Numbered from the stretch's first letter, positions 29,674-39,971 are shown. The stretch is 64,000 bases of DNA from Desulfobacterales bacterium (GCA_026984935.1 JALSRD010000002.1:31099-95098); one strand, 5' to 3'. A program made the numbers and translations. Notes: a model not told the origin generated them from the sequence alone.

Positions 29674-32600
29674 ATGAAATTTATCGCGGATCTGCATGTG
29701 CATTCAAAGTTTTCCAGGGCGACTTCCAAAACCCTGGATCTCGCAAGCATCTTTGTGGCGGCGCGCCTGAAGGGAATTGGCGTCGTCGCCACCGGTGATT
29801 TTACGCATCCGGCCTGGTTTGCGGAAATTAACGCCAAACTGGTTGCGGCCGAACCCGGCTTCTTTCGGCTGGAAGATGAACTTTGGGCAGCCTGTGAAGA
29901 AAAAATACCGCCGGGAATCCATGGAGAGGTCCGGTTCGTGCTGGTTGCGGAAATCAGCAACATCTATAAAAAAGATGGCCGGGTGCGCAAGAATCACAAC
30001 CTGGTTTTCATGCCGGACCTGGAAAGCTGTGCGCGTTTTAATCAAAAACTTGAAAAAATCGGTAACATCCAATCGGACGGCCGGCCCATCCTGGGCCTGG
30101 ATGCGCGCAACCTGCTCGAAATCGTAATGGAAGTTTCCGAAGATGCTTTTCTGATACCCGCCCACATCTGGACCCCCTGGTTTTCGGTGCTGGGGTCCAA
30201 ATCCGGTTTCGAGTCGCTGCAGGCGTGTTTCGAAGACCTGACCAAATACATTTTTGCCGTCGAAACCGGGCTTTCTTCGGATCCGGGAATGAACTGGCAG
30301 GTATCCGAACTGGACCGCATGACCCTGGTTTCAAATTCCGACGCCCATTCCGCCGACAAACTGGGGCGCGAAGCCAATTGGTTCGACACCGATTATAACT
30401 ACTTCGGCATCCGCAGGGCCCTGGAATTTCCGGAGAGAAAGGAATTGCTGGGAACATTTGAATTCTACGCCCAGGAGGGAAAGTATCATTTTGACGGTCA
30501 CCGCAAATGCGGCGTGAGTCTCAGCCCGGCGGAAACCCGATCTCTCGACGGAAAATGCCCGGAATGCGGAAAACCGCTGACCCTGGGAGTCCTGAATCGC
30601 GTTATGCAGCTGGCGGACCGCCGGCCTGGTTTCGAGCCACCCGATGCACGCCCCTATTTCAGTATCTTGCCGCTGCGCGAAGTCCTGTCGCAGATCCTGC
30701 GCGTGGGGCCCAATTCCAAGAAAGTTGCGCGATACTACCGTCGGGCGCTGGAAAAATTCGGCAGCGAGTTTGACATCCTGCACCACATAAAGCCTCAGCA
30801 CCTGAACAGTACGGAAATACCGCTTTTGGGAAAAGCCATCGAAAAAATGCGCCGCGGCCGGATCAAGATACTTCCCGGGTTTGACGGGCAATTCGGCAAA
30901 CTCCAGCTCTTTGACGACCAGGAACGCGAACAGCTGCTGGGCCAGGCCAGCCTTTTTGCGGTTCCGCCGGCGTTGGAACATACGCTTAGCAGCCGGACGG
31001 TCCCGGTCGCGGCCACCGCCGGCACAATGGCGCCGGAAAAGCGCAGAAGCATATCGCAAGCTCCCGGACATCAGCGCAAAGCGGAAATTGGCCGGGATTT
31101 AAACGCGGCCCAGCGCCAGGCAGTTTTATGCGTCCGCGAACCGCTGCTGATCGTGGCCGGTCCGGGTACGGGAAAAACCCGCACCCTGACACACAAGGCC
31201 GCCTACCTGATGGTCGACAAAAAAATCGCCGCGGAGCAGATTCTGGCCCTGACCTTTACCAAACGGGCGGCGACGGAAATGCAGACCCGCCTGGAAAGGC
31301 TCGCCGGAGCGCGCTGCAGATCTGCAACGGTAACCACTTTTCACGGCCTCTGCCGGCAGCTTCTGGCGGGTTCCGGGAGCTATCTGCTCGACGCGCTGGC
31401 GCAGCGCAACTGGGTCAGAGAAGCGCTGGCGATGGTCAAAAAGAGAAGCGAAAAATTATCCTCGCGTGATTTGGAGCGGGCACTGTCCACTATCGCTTCG
31501 GCCAAACAGCAGCTGTTGTCGCCGGCGCGGTTTTTTGAAAAAAGAGGGCGCCTCCAGGCGGCAGATGCACAGCATAAAGTCTATGCCGCCTATCAGCGGC
31601 TGTTGGACAGCCAGAATATCGTGGACTATGAGGATCTGATTTTTAATGTGGTGCATGATCTGGAAGAGAATGCCGTTTTGCGCAAGACACTCCGGCAGCG
31701 GTTTCGATATATCCTTGTCGATGAATACCAGGACATCAATTACGCGCAGTACCGCCTGATTCGGCTGCTGGGTGCAACTGCCGAACAGGTGTGCGCCATT
31801 GGAGACCCGAATCAGTCCATCTATGGCTTCAGGGGGTCGAATCCGCAGTATTTCCTCAATTTCATGCAGGATTATCCCAACGCCAGGCTGGTTGTGCTTA
31901 ACAGAAATTATCGTTCCACGCGCACCATTTTGAGCGCAGCGGCACAGGTCATCAAGGGATACGAACTGGCTGTCGACACGGCATCGGATTTTCGGTCCAG
32001 ACAGGTAAAAGCCGTGGATTCCGGCATCCGGGGTTATCCGCAGGTGGATCTCATCGAAGCTTCCTCACCGCGGGCGGAAGCCGTTGCAGTGGGCAGGGTC
32101 ATTGAAAATATGGTCGGCGGCCTGTCGCTGCATTCCATTGACAGCGGCAAGGTCTCGCCTTACACCAAGTCCGCCAACAGGAGTTTTGCCGACTTTGCGG
32201 TGCTGTACCGCACGGCTGAGGACGGCAGGCTTTTTTCCGATGTTTTCCGCCGGGCGGGCATCCCGCACCAGGTATCTGCCCGTGAACATGCGCTGGACCG
32301 CGGAGGCGTGCGCGACCTGCTGGACCTGTTGAAGCTGGTTGAACGACAGGCCAGTCTGCTCGATTTTGAGAAAGTCGCCGGCCTGCATGTGAGCGGCCGG
32401 AGAATCAGCCGGCATTCCTGGCGATGCTTCAAGTCCTGGTGTTTTGATCGCAAATTGGATTTACAGGCAGCCGCCGCGCACCTGCAGCGTTTTCCGGTCC
32501 CCGGGTTAAGCACGGCCCAGCAGCGCGAATTGAACACGTTTGCAGCGGCCGTCGAGGACGTAAGGGCACAGATTAAAGACCTGCCCGTGGCCCGCAAACT

Positions 32601-33114
32601 GGTGCATTTGAGCCGTCATGATGACTTTCCGCACCTGAAAAGCGTCTTTGAATCCGACGAAGGTGCGTGCCGGGAATTGAAAAACCTGCTTGCGGAAGCC
32701 GGGCAAGCCGGATTCAAGGCCGATGCTTTTCTGGCCGATATTAGCTTAAGGACCGACGCGGACCTGCTTAAAGCCGGTGTTGAAAAGGTTGCCCTCATGA
32801 CCATGCACGCGGCCAAGGGCCTCGAATTTCCGGTGGTTTTTATTGCAGGCTGCAGCCAGGGAAATATTCCCTATATCCGCGAAAAAGATGAGGCCGACGT
32901 GGACGAGGAGCGTCGCCTGCTTTACGTGGCGATGACGCGCGCTAGGGAGAGGCTGTTTTTTACACGGGCGGAAAAACGGCGGGTTTACGGCCAATGGATC
33001 GGTTGCCGGATTTCACAATTTATTGAAAGCATCGATGGCAGATTGATAAAATACAGCCAATCAGGTGTCCAGAGGCCTGTCGGGCGAACGGGTGTGCAGC
33101 TGAAGCTTTTTTGA
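29674..33114 (+). CDS. Endonuclease Q-like PHP nuclease fused to UvrD/Rep superfamily 1 helicase
   Basis: An 1146-residue fusion. Residues 1-~420 match the PHP-domain endonuclease Q family: metal motif DLHVHSKFSRATSKTLD near residue 6, ATGDFTHPAWF, IPAHIWTPWFSVLGSKSGF, VSNSDAHS, and a zinc-finger-like C-G..CPECG at about 278-297. Residues ~470-1146 are a UvrD-type helicase: Walker A GPGTGKTRT near 495, DEYQD near 683, GFRGSNPQYF, MTMHAAKGLEFPVVF, and motif VI YVAMTRARERLFF near 1084. EndoQ nicks 5' of deaminated bases and abasic sites; the helicase could unwind from that nick. The start has only a weak ribosome-binding site. Confidence 0.9.
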   Translation: MKFIADLHVHSKFSRATSKTLDLASIFVAARLKGIGVVATGDFTHPAWFAEINAKLVAAEPGFFRLEDELWAACEEKIPPGIHGEVRFVLVAEISNIYKKDGRVRKNHNLVFMPDLESCARFNQKLEKIGNIQSDGRPILGLDARNLLEIVMEVSEDAFLIPAHIWTPWFSVLGSKSGFESLQACFEDLTKYIFAVETGLSSDPGMNWQVSELDRMTLVSNSDAHSADKLGREANWFDTDYNYFGIRRALEFPERKELLGTFEFYAQEGKYHFDGHRKCGVSLSPAETRSLDGKCPECGKPLTLGVLNRVMQLADRRPGFEPPDARPYFSILPLREVLSQILRVGPNSKKVARYYRRALEKFGSEFDILHHIKPQHLNSTEIPLLGKAIEKMRRGRIKILPGFDGQFGKLQLFDDQEREQLLGQASLFAVPPALEHTLSSRTVPVAATAGTMAPEKRRSISQAPGHQRKAEIGRDLNAAQRQAVLCVREPLLIVAGPGTGKTRTLTHKAAYLMVDKKIAAEQILALTFTKRAATEMQTRLERLAGARCRSATVTTFHGLCRQLLAGSGSYLLDALAQRNWVREALAMVKKRSEKLSSRDLERALSTIASAKQQLLSPARFFEKRGRLQAADAQHKVYAAYQRLLDSQNIVDYEDLIFNVVHDLEENAVLRKTLRQRFRYILVDEYQDINYAQYRLIRLLGATAEQVCAIGDPNQSIYGFRGSNPQYFLNFMQDYPNARLVVLNRNYRSTRTILSAAAQVIKGYELAVDTASDFRSRQVKAVDSGIRGYPQVDLIEASSPRAEAVAVGRVIENMVGGLSLHSIDSGKVSPYTKSANRSFADFAVLYRTAEDGRLFSDVFRRAGIPHQVSAREHALDRGGVRDLLDLLKLVERQASLLDFEKVAGLHVSGRRISRHSWRCFKSWCFDRKLDLQAAAAHLQRFPVPGLSTAQQRELNTFAAAVEDVRAQIKDLPVARKLVHLSRHDDFPHLKSVFESDEGACRELKNLLAEAGQAGFKADAFLADISLRTDADLLKAGVEKVALMTMHAAKGLEFPVVFIAGCSQGNIPYIREKDEADVDEERRLLYVAMTRARERLFFTRAEKRRVYGQWIGCRISQFIESIDGRLIKYSQSGVQRPVGRTGVQLKLF

Positions 33115-33126
33115 CCGGAAGAAACG

Positions 33127-33726
33127 ATGCGATTTTTTTCAATATACGGGCAACACGGCGTACGAATCCTGCTCTGGTGCGGCGCCTGGTTCGTGCTGAT
33201 GACCTGCCTGCCCGCCAAAGCCGATATTTATGTCTATCGTGACCGGCAGGGCGTGCTGCACTTTTCCAACGCACCGGCATCGGCGAAATATCAACTCTAC
33301 TTTAAGAACCGCCAGCGCTTTGCCGTGCGCCGTGGTACCCGCAGGTCTTTTCAGAGCGTCATCGCCGAGGCCGCCAGAAAGAACGGCGTTTCCGAGGCCC
33401 TGCTGAAGGCCGTCATTGAAGTCGAATCCGACTATGATCCCCAGGCCGTGTCGCGCAAGGGCGCCAAGGGGCTCATGCAGATCATGCCGCAGAACTTCGC
33501 CCGCTGTAATATCCACGATCCTTTCGATCCCCAGCAGAACATCATGGGGGGTTCCCGTTACCTCAAAAGCCTGATCGAGCACTTTGGCGGCGACCTGGGC
33601 AAGGCGCTGGCCGCTTATAATGCCGGCGTCGGAGCCGTCGAACGCAGCGAGGGTATTCCGCCCATCGCCGAAACGCGAAACTATGTTGCCAGGGTACTGA
33701 AGCTGTACCGCCACTACCGGCGCTAA
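33127..33726 (+). CDS. Lytic transglycosylase (SLT domain) with DUF4124-like N-terminus
   Basis: A 199-residue exported muramidase-like enzyme that cleaves peptidoglycan with formation of anhydromuramic acid. A signal peptide or anchor covers residues 1-32, followed by a short DUF4124-like strand region (DIYVYRDRQGVLHFSNAP). The SLT domain has the catalytic glutamate in AVIEVESDYDPQAVS near residue 100, then GAKGLMQIMP and LAAYNAGVGAVE. It begins 12 bp after the EndoQ-UvrD gene and overlaps the convergent glgB by 4 bp. Confidence 0.92.
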   Translation: MRFFSIYGQHGVRILLWCGAWFVLMTCLPAKADIYVYRDRQGVLHFSNAPASAKYQLYFKNRQRFAVRRGTRRSFQSVIAEAARKNGVSEALLKAVIEVESDYDPQAVSRKGAKGLMQIMPQNFARCNIHDPFDPQQNIMGGSRYLKSLIEHFGGDLGKALAAYNAGVGAVERSEGIPPIAETRNYVARVLKLYRHYRR

Positions 33727-35798
33727 TCCGGGCCGCTGCCCAGGTACTCCAGAACCTGCGCCGTGCGGCAGGGAAGGTAAAGGCTGAGAAAATTTCCTTC
33801 CGTGGAGCTGTCGTAAAGGGTGAAATGCTCCTGGGCCGGCGCAAGCCGGCCGAAACCGCCGTATTCCGGGCCATCGCTGTCGAAGCACAGACGGTATTTT
33901 CCGGCCGGCGCCGTGATGCGGTAATGTTCGAAGGAAGTTTGCGGGTGAAAGTTGAAAACAAAAATCAGCGCCGCGCGCGTAAAGGCGATGATTTTATGCG
34001 TTGAATGTTCCAGCAGCAGCTGTGGTGCGCCGTCTTCCAGAATTGCCGTCTTTCGGGCCAGGCGAAGCATGTCGCGGTCGAAGCGTCCCAGAAAGTGGTA
34101 GCGCAGGTTTTCGTCATCGGCCAGATGCCACTGGCGGCGGGCGTAGTGCAGCGACCAGTTGTTGCCGGCGCGTGGAAAGTCGATCCACTCGGGATGGCCG
34201 AATTCGTTTCCCATGAAATTGAGATACCCGTGGCCAGCGGTTGCCAGGGTGATCAAGCGGATCATCTTGTGCAGCGCCATGCCGCGGTCCACGGCCGGGC
34301 TTTGGCTGTCGACGTGCATGCGGTCGTACATGTCGGCCCCGACCATGCGGAAAATCAGTGTCTGGTCGCCGACCAGCGCCTGGTCGTGGCATTCGGCATA
34401 GCTGATGCTTTTCTCCCCGTGGCGGCGGTTGGTCAGTTCATGCCACAGATCCCCCATGTGCCAGTTTTCATCCGGCACGTCCTTGAGCAGTTTGATCCAG
34501 TAATCCGCGATGCCCATGGCAAAGCGGTAGTCGAAGCCATAGCCCCCTTTTTCCAGCGGTCTGGCCAGCCCGGGCATGCCGCTGATGTCCTCGGCAATGG
34601 TAATGCTTCGGGGGCGCAGCCGGTGGATCAGCCGGTTGGCCAGTGCCAGGTAGACCAGCGCGGATTCGTCGACCTGGCTGTTGAAATAATCCGCGTAGGA
34701 CGTAAAAGACCTGCCGAGGCCGTGGTGGGTGTAGAGCATGCTGGTGACACCGTCGAAACGAAAACCGTCCACATGAAACGCATCCACCCAGTAGCGGCAG
34801 TTGGACAGGAGAAAGTGAAGCACCTGGGGTTTGGCGTAATCGAAGCAGCGGGAGTTCCAGGCCACATGTTCCCCGCGTGCGCCTTCATGAAAATACTGGT
34901 AGGCGGTACCGTCGAAACGGCTCAGGCCTTCGACTTCGTTGCGCACGGCGTGGGAGTGAACCAGATCCATGATGACCACCAGACCGGCACCGTGGGCCGT
35001 ATCGATCAGATATTTAAGGTCCTCCGGCGTACCGAAGCGCGAGCTGGGTGCGAAGAAACTGGAGACCTGGTAGCCGAAGGATGCGTAGTAGGGGTGCTCC
35101 TGAATGGCCATCAACTGCAGGGCGTTGTAACCGGATCTGACGATGCGGGGAATGACTTGCGCTGCGAATTCGCGGTACGTGCCGACTTTTTCAGCATCCT
35201 GGGCCATGCCCACGTGGGCTTCGTATATGAATAGGGCATCGGGCGTTGGCTCGATTTCAGGAGATTGCCAACGATAAGGATTGCGCGGTTTCCAGACCTG
35301 GGCGTTGAAAATCAGCGTTTGCGGATCCTGGACCACCCGCCGGCAGTAGGCCGGCAGGCGGTCGCCGCTGCCGCCGCGCCAGGTGATGAAAAGCCGGTAA
35401 AGGTCGCCGTGGTGCAGCTGCTCGGGCGGCAGGCGGATTTCCCACACCCCATCGGTGTTGATGCGCGTCAGGCGGTAAGCGTCATCGGCGTGCCAACGGC
35501 TGAAATCGCCGATCAGGTATATGGCCGTGGCATTGGGGGCCCATTCGCGCAGCACCCAGGAACCGGACCGGAAATGAAGGCCGAAGTACTCGTGTCCGGC
35601 CGCAAAATGCTCCAGCGGTTTTTTGCCCAGCGTCAGTTTTTTTTGTGTCGCTTCGATGAGCGCGAGGCGTCTTTTCAGATGGGATTTGAACGGCGTTAGC
35701 GCCGGGTCGTCGGCCAGCGCGCTTTTCAGGCGCATGCTTACGGCGGCTATACCGCCTTCGGTGCGTGGGTGGCGGCTGTTTTCGGAGCTTTTATGCAT
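33723..35798 (-). CDS. glgB: 1,4-alpha-glucan branching enzyme, eukaryote-like type
   Basis: A 691-residue GH13 enzyme that makes alpha-1,6 branches in glycogen. A CBM48 domain (WVLREWAPNATAIYLIGDF) precedes the barrel. Catalytic motifs are VIMDLVHSHAVRN, VDGFRFDGVTSMLY (nucleophile Asp), ITIAEDISGMPG (acid Glu) and SYAECHDQALVGD (third Asp). The sequence resembles eukaryotic GBE1-type enzymes (DGVTSMLYTHHG, FMGNEFGHPEWIDFPR) more than the E. coli type. It is the last gene of the glycogen cluster, 42 bp after glgA. Confidence 0.94.
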   Translation of the reverse strand: MHKSSENSRHPRTEGGIAAVSMRLKSALADDPALTPFKSHLKRRLALIEATQKKLTLGKKPLEHFAAGHEYFGLHFRSGSWVLREWAPNATAIYLIGDFSRWHADDAYRLTRINTDGVWEIRLPPEQLHHGDLYRLFITWRGGSGDRLPAYCRRVVQDPQTLIFNAQVWKPRNPYRWQSPEIEPTPDALFIYEAHVGMAQDAEKVGTYREFAAQVIPRIVRSGYNALQLMAIQEHPYYASFGYQVSSFFAPSSRFGTPEDLKYLIDTAHGAGLVVIMDLVHSHAVRNEVEGLSRFDGTAYQYFHEGARGEHVAWNSRCFDYAKPQVLHFLLSNCRYWVDAFHVDGFRFDGVTSMLYTHHGLGRSFTSYADYFNSQVDESALVYLALANRLIHRLRPRSITIAEDISGMPGLARPLEKGGYGFDYRFAMGIADYWIKLLKDVPDENWHMGDLWHELTNRRHGEKSISYAECHDQALVGDQTLIFRMVGADMYDRMHVDSQSPAVDRGMALHKMIRLITLATAGHGYLNFMGNEFGHPEWIDFPRAGNNWSLHYARRQWHLADDENLRYHFLGRFDRDMLRLARKTAILEDGAPQLLLEHSTHKIIAFTRAALIFVFNFHPQTSFEHYRITAPAGKYRLCFDSDGPEYGGFGRLAPAQEHFTLYDSSTEGNFLSLYLPCRTAQVLEYLGSGPD

Positions 35799-35840
35799 GG
35801 TGGCCCCGGAAGGCGCGAGTGTTGGGCATACGGTGCCGGT

Positions 35841-37349
35841 TTATTGAATCAGGGGGCGTTTCAGCATCTTTTCATACAGTTCGATATAGTGGCGGGCGGT
35901 TACGTCATGATTGAAAGCGGCCAGGCTTTCCCTCATGATGCGCTGAACCTGCTTTTGCTTCACGGCCGACGGGCGGCCGAAAAAGGCCATGGCCTCGGAA
36001 ATCGCCCAGAACAGGCCCTGGGCGTCAAAAGTTTCGAACAAGAAACCATTGCCCGTGTCTTTTTCGACAGCCAGGTTGGATACGGTGTCGTGAATACCGC
36101 CGGTATCGTGGGCCACCGGCAGCGCGCCGTATATGGCGCCGATCATCTGCGGCAGGCCGCAGGGCTCGAAAAGCGAGGGCATCATCACGAAATCGGAAGC
36201 CGCGTAGGCCAGGTGCTCCAACCGTACGTCGAAGTCGCAGACGGCGACCCGCTGGTGAAAGCCGTGGAAGGCGACGATGTTCTTAAAGTACTCCTGATAC
36301 GGACCGTTGGCCACAAAGACGATCTGCAGGTTGCGGTCCCAGTAGGTCGAAATCACCTGGTAGAGAATGTCGGCCAGCAACTGGCACCCTTTTTGGACCG
36401 GATCCAGGCGGGAAGGCCAGAAAAACAGGGCTGCTTGGTCGTCTTGCGCCAGGCCCAGGCGTTTCTGCAGGTAGCGTTTATTTTCAACTTTTCCCGCCGC
36501 GTGGTCTTCGGGGCCGTAGGTCCGGACTATGTCTTTGTCTTTGGCCGGATTGAAAGACGGGTCCGGGGCATTCAGGATTCCGGAAGCGCAGCCGGCATGC
36601 CACTTGTTCGCAAGTTCCCGGTGCAGCGGCGCTTCGATGAAACTGTGGCGCTGGTCAACAATTTCTCTTAAAAAGGTCGGGCTGACGGTGTTGACGAAGT
36701 GGGCGGCGAAAACTCCGCTGACCAGAAAATCCACCGGGTTGTTTTCGCGGGTGCTTTCATAGTCGTAGGCCATGTTTTCGTAGTAGAGGTTCTGCCAGAA
36801 ATAGGCGGCGTCGATGCCGCGGTCCTCGATATGCGCCAGCGTGCTTTTCACGGTGTGGATGTTGTGGATGGTGAACAGGCAGGGGATCCCCAGTTTTCTG
36901 GACATGGCGGGAATCAGGCCGGTCATCCAGTCGTTGCAGTGAATCAGGTCGGGCTGGACGCGGGCCACGATGTTGTTGATCACCTCGCGCTGGAAAGCCA
37001 GCGCCAGTTTGGTGTTTTCGTTTCCGGAAGTGGCGTAAACCCGGTTGAGGTAAAAAAAGGCGCGGTCTTCGGCCAGGTGGATGCGGTCGTCGGGCATTTT
37101 GCGTTCGAAACGACTGAGTTCTTTTCGCAGGCGGGGTGCCAGCCGGTCGTGGAAGATGGCACGGTAGTTGGGCAGCGCCACATGCACATCGGCGCCCTGC
37201 TCGAAAAGCGCGCTGACCAGTGCGGCGGAAACGTCCGCCAGTCCTCCGGCCTTGGCCGTCAGGTAGTGCGAGAAACTGCCCATGCGGTCCGGAAGGTAGG
37301 TGACTTCCGGGGTGACCACCAGAATACGCGGATTTTTTTGGGTTTGCAT
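35841..37349 (-). CDS. glgA: Glycogen synthase
   Basis: A 502-residue GT5 glycosyltransferase. The nucleotide-sugar loop is KAGGLADVSAAL near residue 35, where bacterial ADP-glucose enzymes usually read KTGGLGDV. Later marks are HCNDWMTGLIPA, FTIHNIHTVKS, ending with the acceptor-site region MMPSLFEPCGLPQMIGAIYG. The ATG at 37349 has AGGTG seven bases upstream; the frame opens five codons earlier. The donor could be ADP- or UDP-glucose; no glgC is in the window, but a UDP-glucose pyrophosphorylase is. Confidence 0.92.
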   Translation of the reverse strand: MQTQKNPRILVVTPEVTYLPDRMGSFSHYLTAKAGGLADVSAALVSALFEQGADVHVALPNYRAIFHDRLAPRLRKELSRFERKMPDDRIHLAEDRAFFYLNRVYATSGNENTKLALAFQREVINNIVARVQPDLIHCNDWMTGLIPAMSRKLGIPCLFTIHNIHTVKSTLAHIEDRGIDAAYFWQNLYYENMAYDYESTRENNPVDFLVSGVFAAHFVNTVSPTFLREIVDQRHSFIEAPLHRELANKWHAGCASGILNAPDPSFNPAKDKDIVRTYGPEDHAAGKVENKRYLQKRLGLAQDDQAALFFWPSRLDPVQKGCQLLADILYQVISTYWDRNLQIVFVANGPYQEYFKNIVAFHGFHQRVAVCDFDVRLEHLAYAASDFVMMPSLFEPCGLPQMIGAIYGALPVAHDTGGIHDTVSNLAVEKDTGNGFLFETFDAQGLFWAISEAMAFFGRPSAVKQKQVQRIMRESLAAFNHDVTARHYIELYEKMLKRPLIQ

Positions 37350-37364
37350 GGCTTGGCACCTCAA

Positions 37365-39926
37365 TCAGGCGGCCGACGCCCAGGTGATGAGGCCGGGGAT
37401 GTTTTTCTGCCAGTCGTCCCCCTTGGGAATCGCGCGGGCGGAAAAGCCATAGCGGCCTGAGGCGTGGCAGTTCAATTCACTGCTGTAAAGATAATTTCCG
37501 TCACCTAAGTGTTTTTCAACGTTCATTTCCCTGGTCCGGCTGGACTGAACGGTTTCGGTGGCCGACATTTTGCCGTAGTAGATCTGAACACTGACCTCGT
37601 CGGGCCGCAGGGCACCCAGGTGAACGTCGGCGCTGACACGAAATGTATCGCCCACCCGAAAGGGGCCTTCGCTCTCAGCCCGGGGTGCATCGATGCGGAT
37701 GTGCCGCCAGTGTTCGAGCAGTCGTTTCCGCTGGGCAGCCAGTTCGCGCGCCAGTTCAGACTGGTTGGCGACCAGTTCGTCATGCCAGCGGGCGGCCGGA
37801 AAGTAAAACCGGTTTTCATATTCGTGAACCATACGCAGTCCGGAAAATTTTTTCATGGTCATTTGCATGGCGGCGCGCATCATGCGAATCCACTGCTTGG
37901 GTGAATCGCCGTTTTTGCGGTCGTAAAATGCGGGCAGAACGTCGTTTTCCAGCACGTTGTACAAGGCCTGCGCTTCCAGCGCATCCTGAAAGGCGGGGTC
38001 GTTGAACCCCTCCTCGCCGTCTGCAATGCGCCACCCCACCGATTCGCGGTACCCTTCCGCCCACCAGCCGTCCAGGATGCTGACGTTCAGCACGCCGTTG
38101 ATGGCGGCTTTCATACCCGAAGTGCCGCAGGCCTCGAAGGGGCGCCGTGGCGTGTTGAGCCAGACATCCGCCCCCTGGCACAGGCAGCGCGCCAGGTGCA
38201 TGTCGTAGTCTTCGAGAAAAATAACCTTGTCCCGCACACTGTCTTTCTGGGCAAACTGGAACAGACGCTGGATGATGCCCTTGCCCTCGTTGTCGCTGGG
38301 ATGGGCCTTGCCGGCAAAAATGATCTGAACGGGATAGCGCTTGGAATTCAGGATCGCCTCGAAACGCTCCTCGTCGTGTAAAAGCAGATAGGCGCGTTTG
38401 TAGGTGGCGAAGCGGCGTGCAAAGCCGATGGTCAGCACATCCGGATCGAGCACGCTGCGCGCCTCTTCCAGGATCGCCTTGGGCGCATTGCGGCGTCGGT
38501 ACTGCTTAACCAGCTGCTGGCGGCAGGTGCGCACCAGGCGTGCGCGGGCCGTTTCATGGGCGTGCCACAGCTCGTCGTCGTAGATGTCCTCAATGCGCCG
38601 GGTCTGTTTGGGGTTGTGCGGGCTGCGGTGCCACAGCGGCCCCAGGTAGCGCTCGAAGAGCAGTGCGATTTCCGGGGAAAGCCAGCTCGCCAGGTGTACC
38701 CCGTTGGTGATGTGGGAAATTGGCACCTCGTCGACGGGTTTTGCCGGCCATTCGTGGGCCCACATCTGCCGGGCCACGCGGCCGTGCAGCCGGCTGACGC
38801 CGTTGCAGTACTGGGACATGCGCTGGCCCAGGTAGAACATGGACAGTTTGCCGTCGGGAGCCGTTCCCTTGGCCTGGCCCCAGGACAGTATTTCCTGGGC
38901 TGAAGCACCGATGCGTTCTTCAAAAGGTTTGAGAACCGGTTTCACCAGGTCCGCCGCAAATTCGTCGTGCCCGGCGGCAACCGGTGTGTGGGTGGTGAAA
39001 ACGGTCGTGCGCGGAACGATTTCCAGGGCCGTCTTCAAATCCACGCCGTGGGTGGACATGGTGAGGGACAGCCGTTCCAGGCTGCTGAAGGCCGAGTGCC
39101 CTTCGTTCATGTGGCAAACCTTGGGGTACAGGTTCATGGCGGTCAGGGCGCGGATACCGCCGATACCCAGCACAAGTTCCTGGCAGAGGCGCTCTTTGGG
39201 ATCGGAAACGTACAGGTTGGAGGTGATGCCGCGGTATGCCGGCGGATTGTCGTGCAGATTGGTGTCCAGCAGAAAAAGCGCAACACGGCCCACCTGGATT
39301 TTCCAGACCGTAGCCAGAATGTCTCCATCGGGCCCGGGGACGGACAACACGACCTCCCTGCCGGCGTGGTCCCTGGCCCGCCTGGCGGGCAGGCTGTAGA
39401 GATCGGCGGCCGGATACTCCTCCTGCTGCTGTCCGTGGGCATCCAGCACCTGGCGAAAATACCCATGGCGGTACAAGAGACCCACACCGGTAATGGGCAG
39501 CGACAGGTCGGAGGCCGCTTTGAGGTGGTCGCCGGCCAGAATCCCCAATCCGCCGGCAAAGATGGGAATCGATTCGTGCAGGCCGAACTCCATGGAAAAA
39601 TAGGCGATGGTTTCGTTTTCGCCCAGCGGGACGTTTTTCTGCAGCGGGGGCACGGCAACGCCCTTTTCGAAGCGCTTTTTGATTTCCTGCATGTGGGCCA
39701 GAAAACTTTCATCGCCCGCAAGGTCTTCCATGCGGGCCTGGGGCAGGCGGGTGAGAAAGACCAGCGGGTTGCGGCCGCATTCGTCCCAGAGGCGCGGATC
39801 GATGCGCCGGAACAGCTCCACGGCACCGGATTTCCAGCTCCACCACAGGTTGCGGCCCAGCTCTTCGAGAAACGCCAGGGGTTCCGGAAGGTTGGGAAAT
39901 ACCTGAAAAGTAAACAGTTTATTCAT
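37365..39926 (-). CDS. glgP: Alpha-glucan (glycogen) phosphorylase
   Basis: An 853-residue GT35 enzyme that releases glucose-1-phosphate from glycogen ends. The N-terminal DUF3417-like region (PEPLAFLEELGRNLWWSWKSG in part) marks the bacterial/archaeal alpha-glucan phosphorylase subgroup. Then come NEGHSAF, THTPVAAGHDEF, and the PLP-binding segment FEACGTSGMKAAINGVLN near residue 605. AAAGGAATG precedes the ATG with eight-base spacing. It lies between the debranching gene (45 bp) and glgA (15 bp). Confidence 0.95.
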   Translation of the reverse strand: MNKLFTFQVFPNLPEPLAFLEELGRNLWWSWKSGAVELFRRIDPRLWDECGRNPLVFLTRLPQARMEDLAGDESFLAHMQEIKKRFEKGVAVPPLQKNVPLGENETIAYFSMEFGLHESIPIFAGGLGILAGDHLKAASDLSLPITGVGLLYRHGYFRQVLDAHGQQQEEYPAADLYSLPARRARDHAGREVVLSVPGPDGDILATVWKIQVGRVALFLLDTNLHDNPPAYRGITSNLYVSDPKERLCQELVLGIGGIRALTAMNLYPKVCHMNEGHSAFSSLERLSLTMSTHGVDLKTALEIVPRTTVFTTHTPVAAGHDEFAADLVKPVLKPFEERIGASAQEILSWGQAKGTAPDGKLSMFYLGQRMSQYCNGVSRLHGRVARQMWAHEWPAKPVDEVPISHITNGVHLASWLSPEIALLFERYLGPLWHRSPHNPKQTRRIEDIYDDELWHAHETARARLVRTCRQQLVKQYRRRNAPKAILEEARSVLDPDVLTIGFARRFATYKRAYLLLHDEERFEAILNSKRYPVQIIFAGKAHPSDNEGKGIIQRLFQFAQKDSVRDKVIFLEDYDMHLARCLCQGADVWLNTPRRPFEACGTSGMKAAINGVLNVSILDGWWAEGYRESVGWRIADGEEGFNDPAFQDALEAQALYNVLENDVLPAFYDRKNGDSPKQWIRMMRAAMQMTMKKFSGLRMVHEYENRFYFPAARWHDELVANQSELARELAAQRKRLLEHWRHIRIDAPRAESEGPFRVGDTFRVSADVHLGALRPDEVSVQIYYGKMSATETVQSSRTREMNVEKHLGDGNYLYSSELNCHASGRYGFSARAIPKGDDWQKNIPGLITWASAA

Positions 39927-39971
39927 TAAAACATTCCTTTGGAAGTGTTAAACCGGGATGAATTTGTATGT

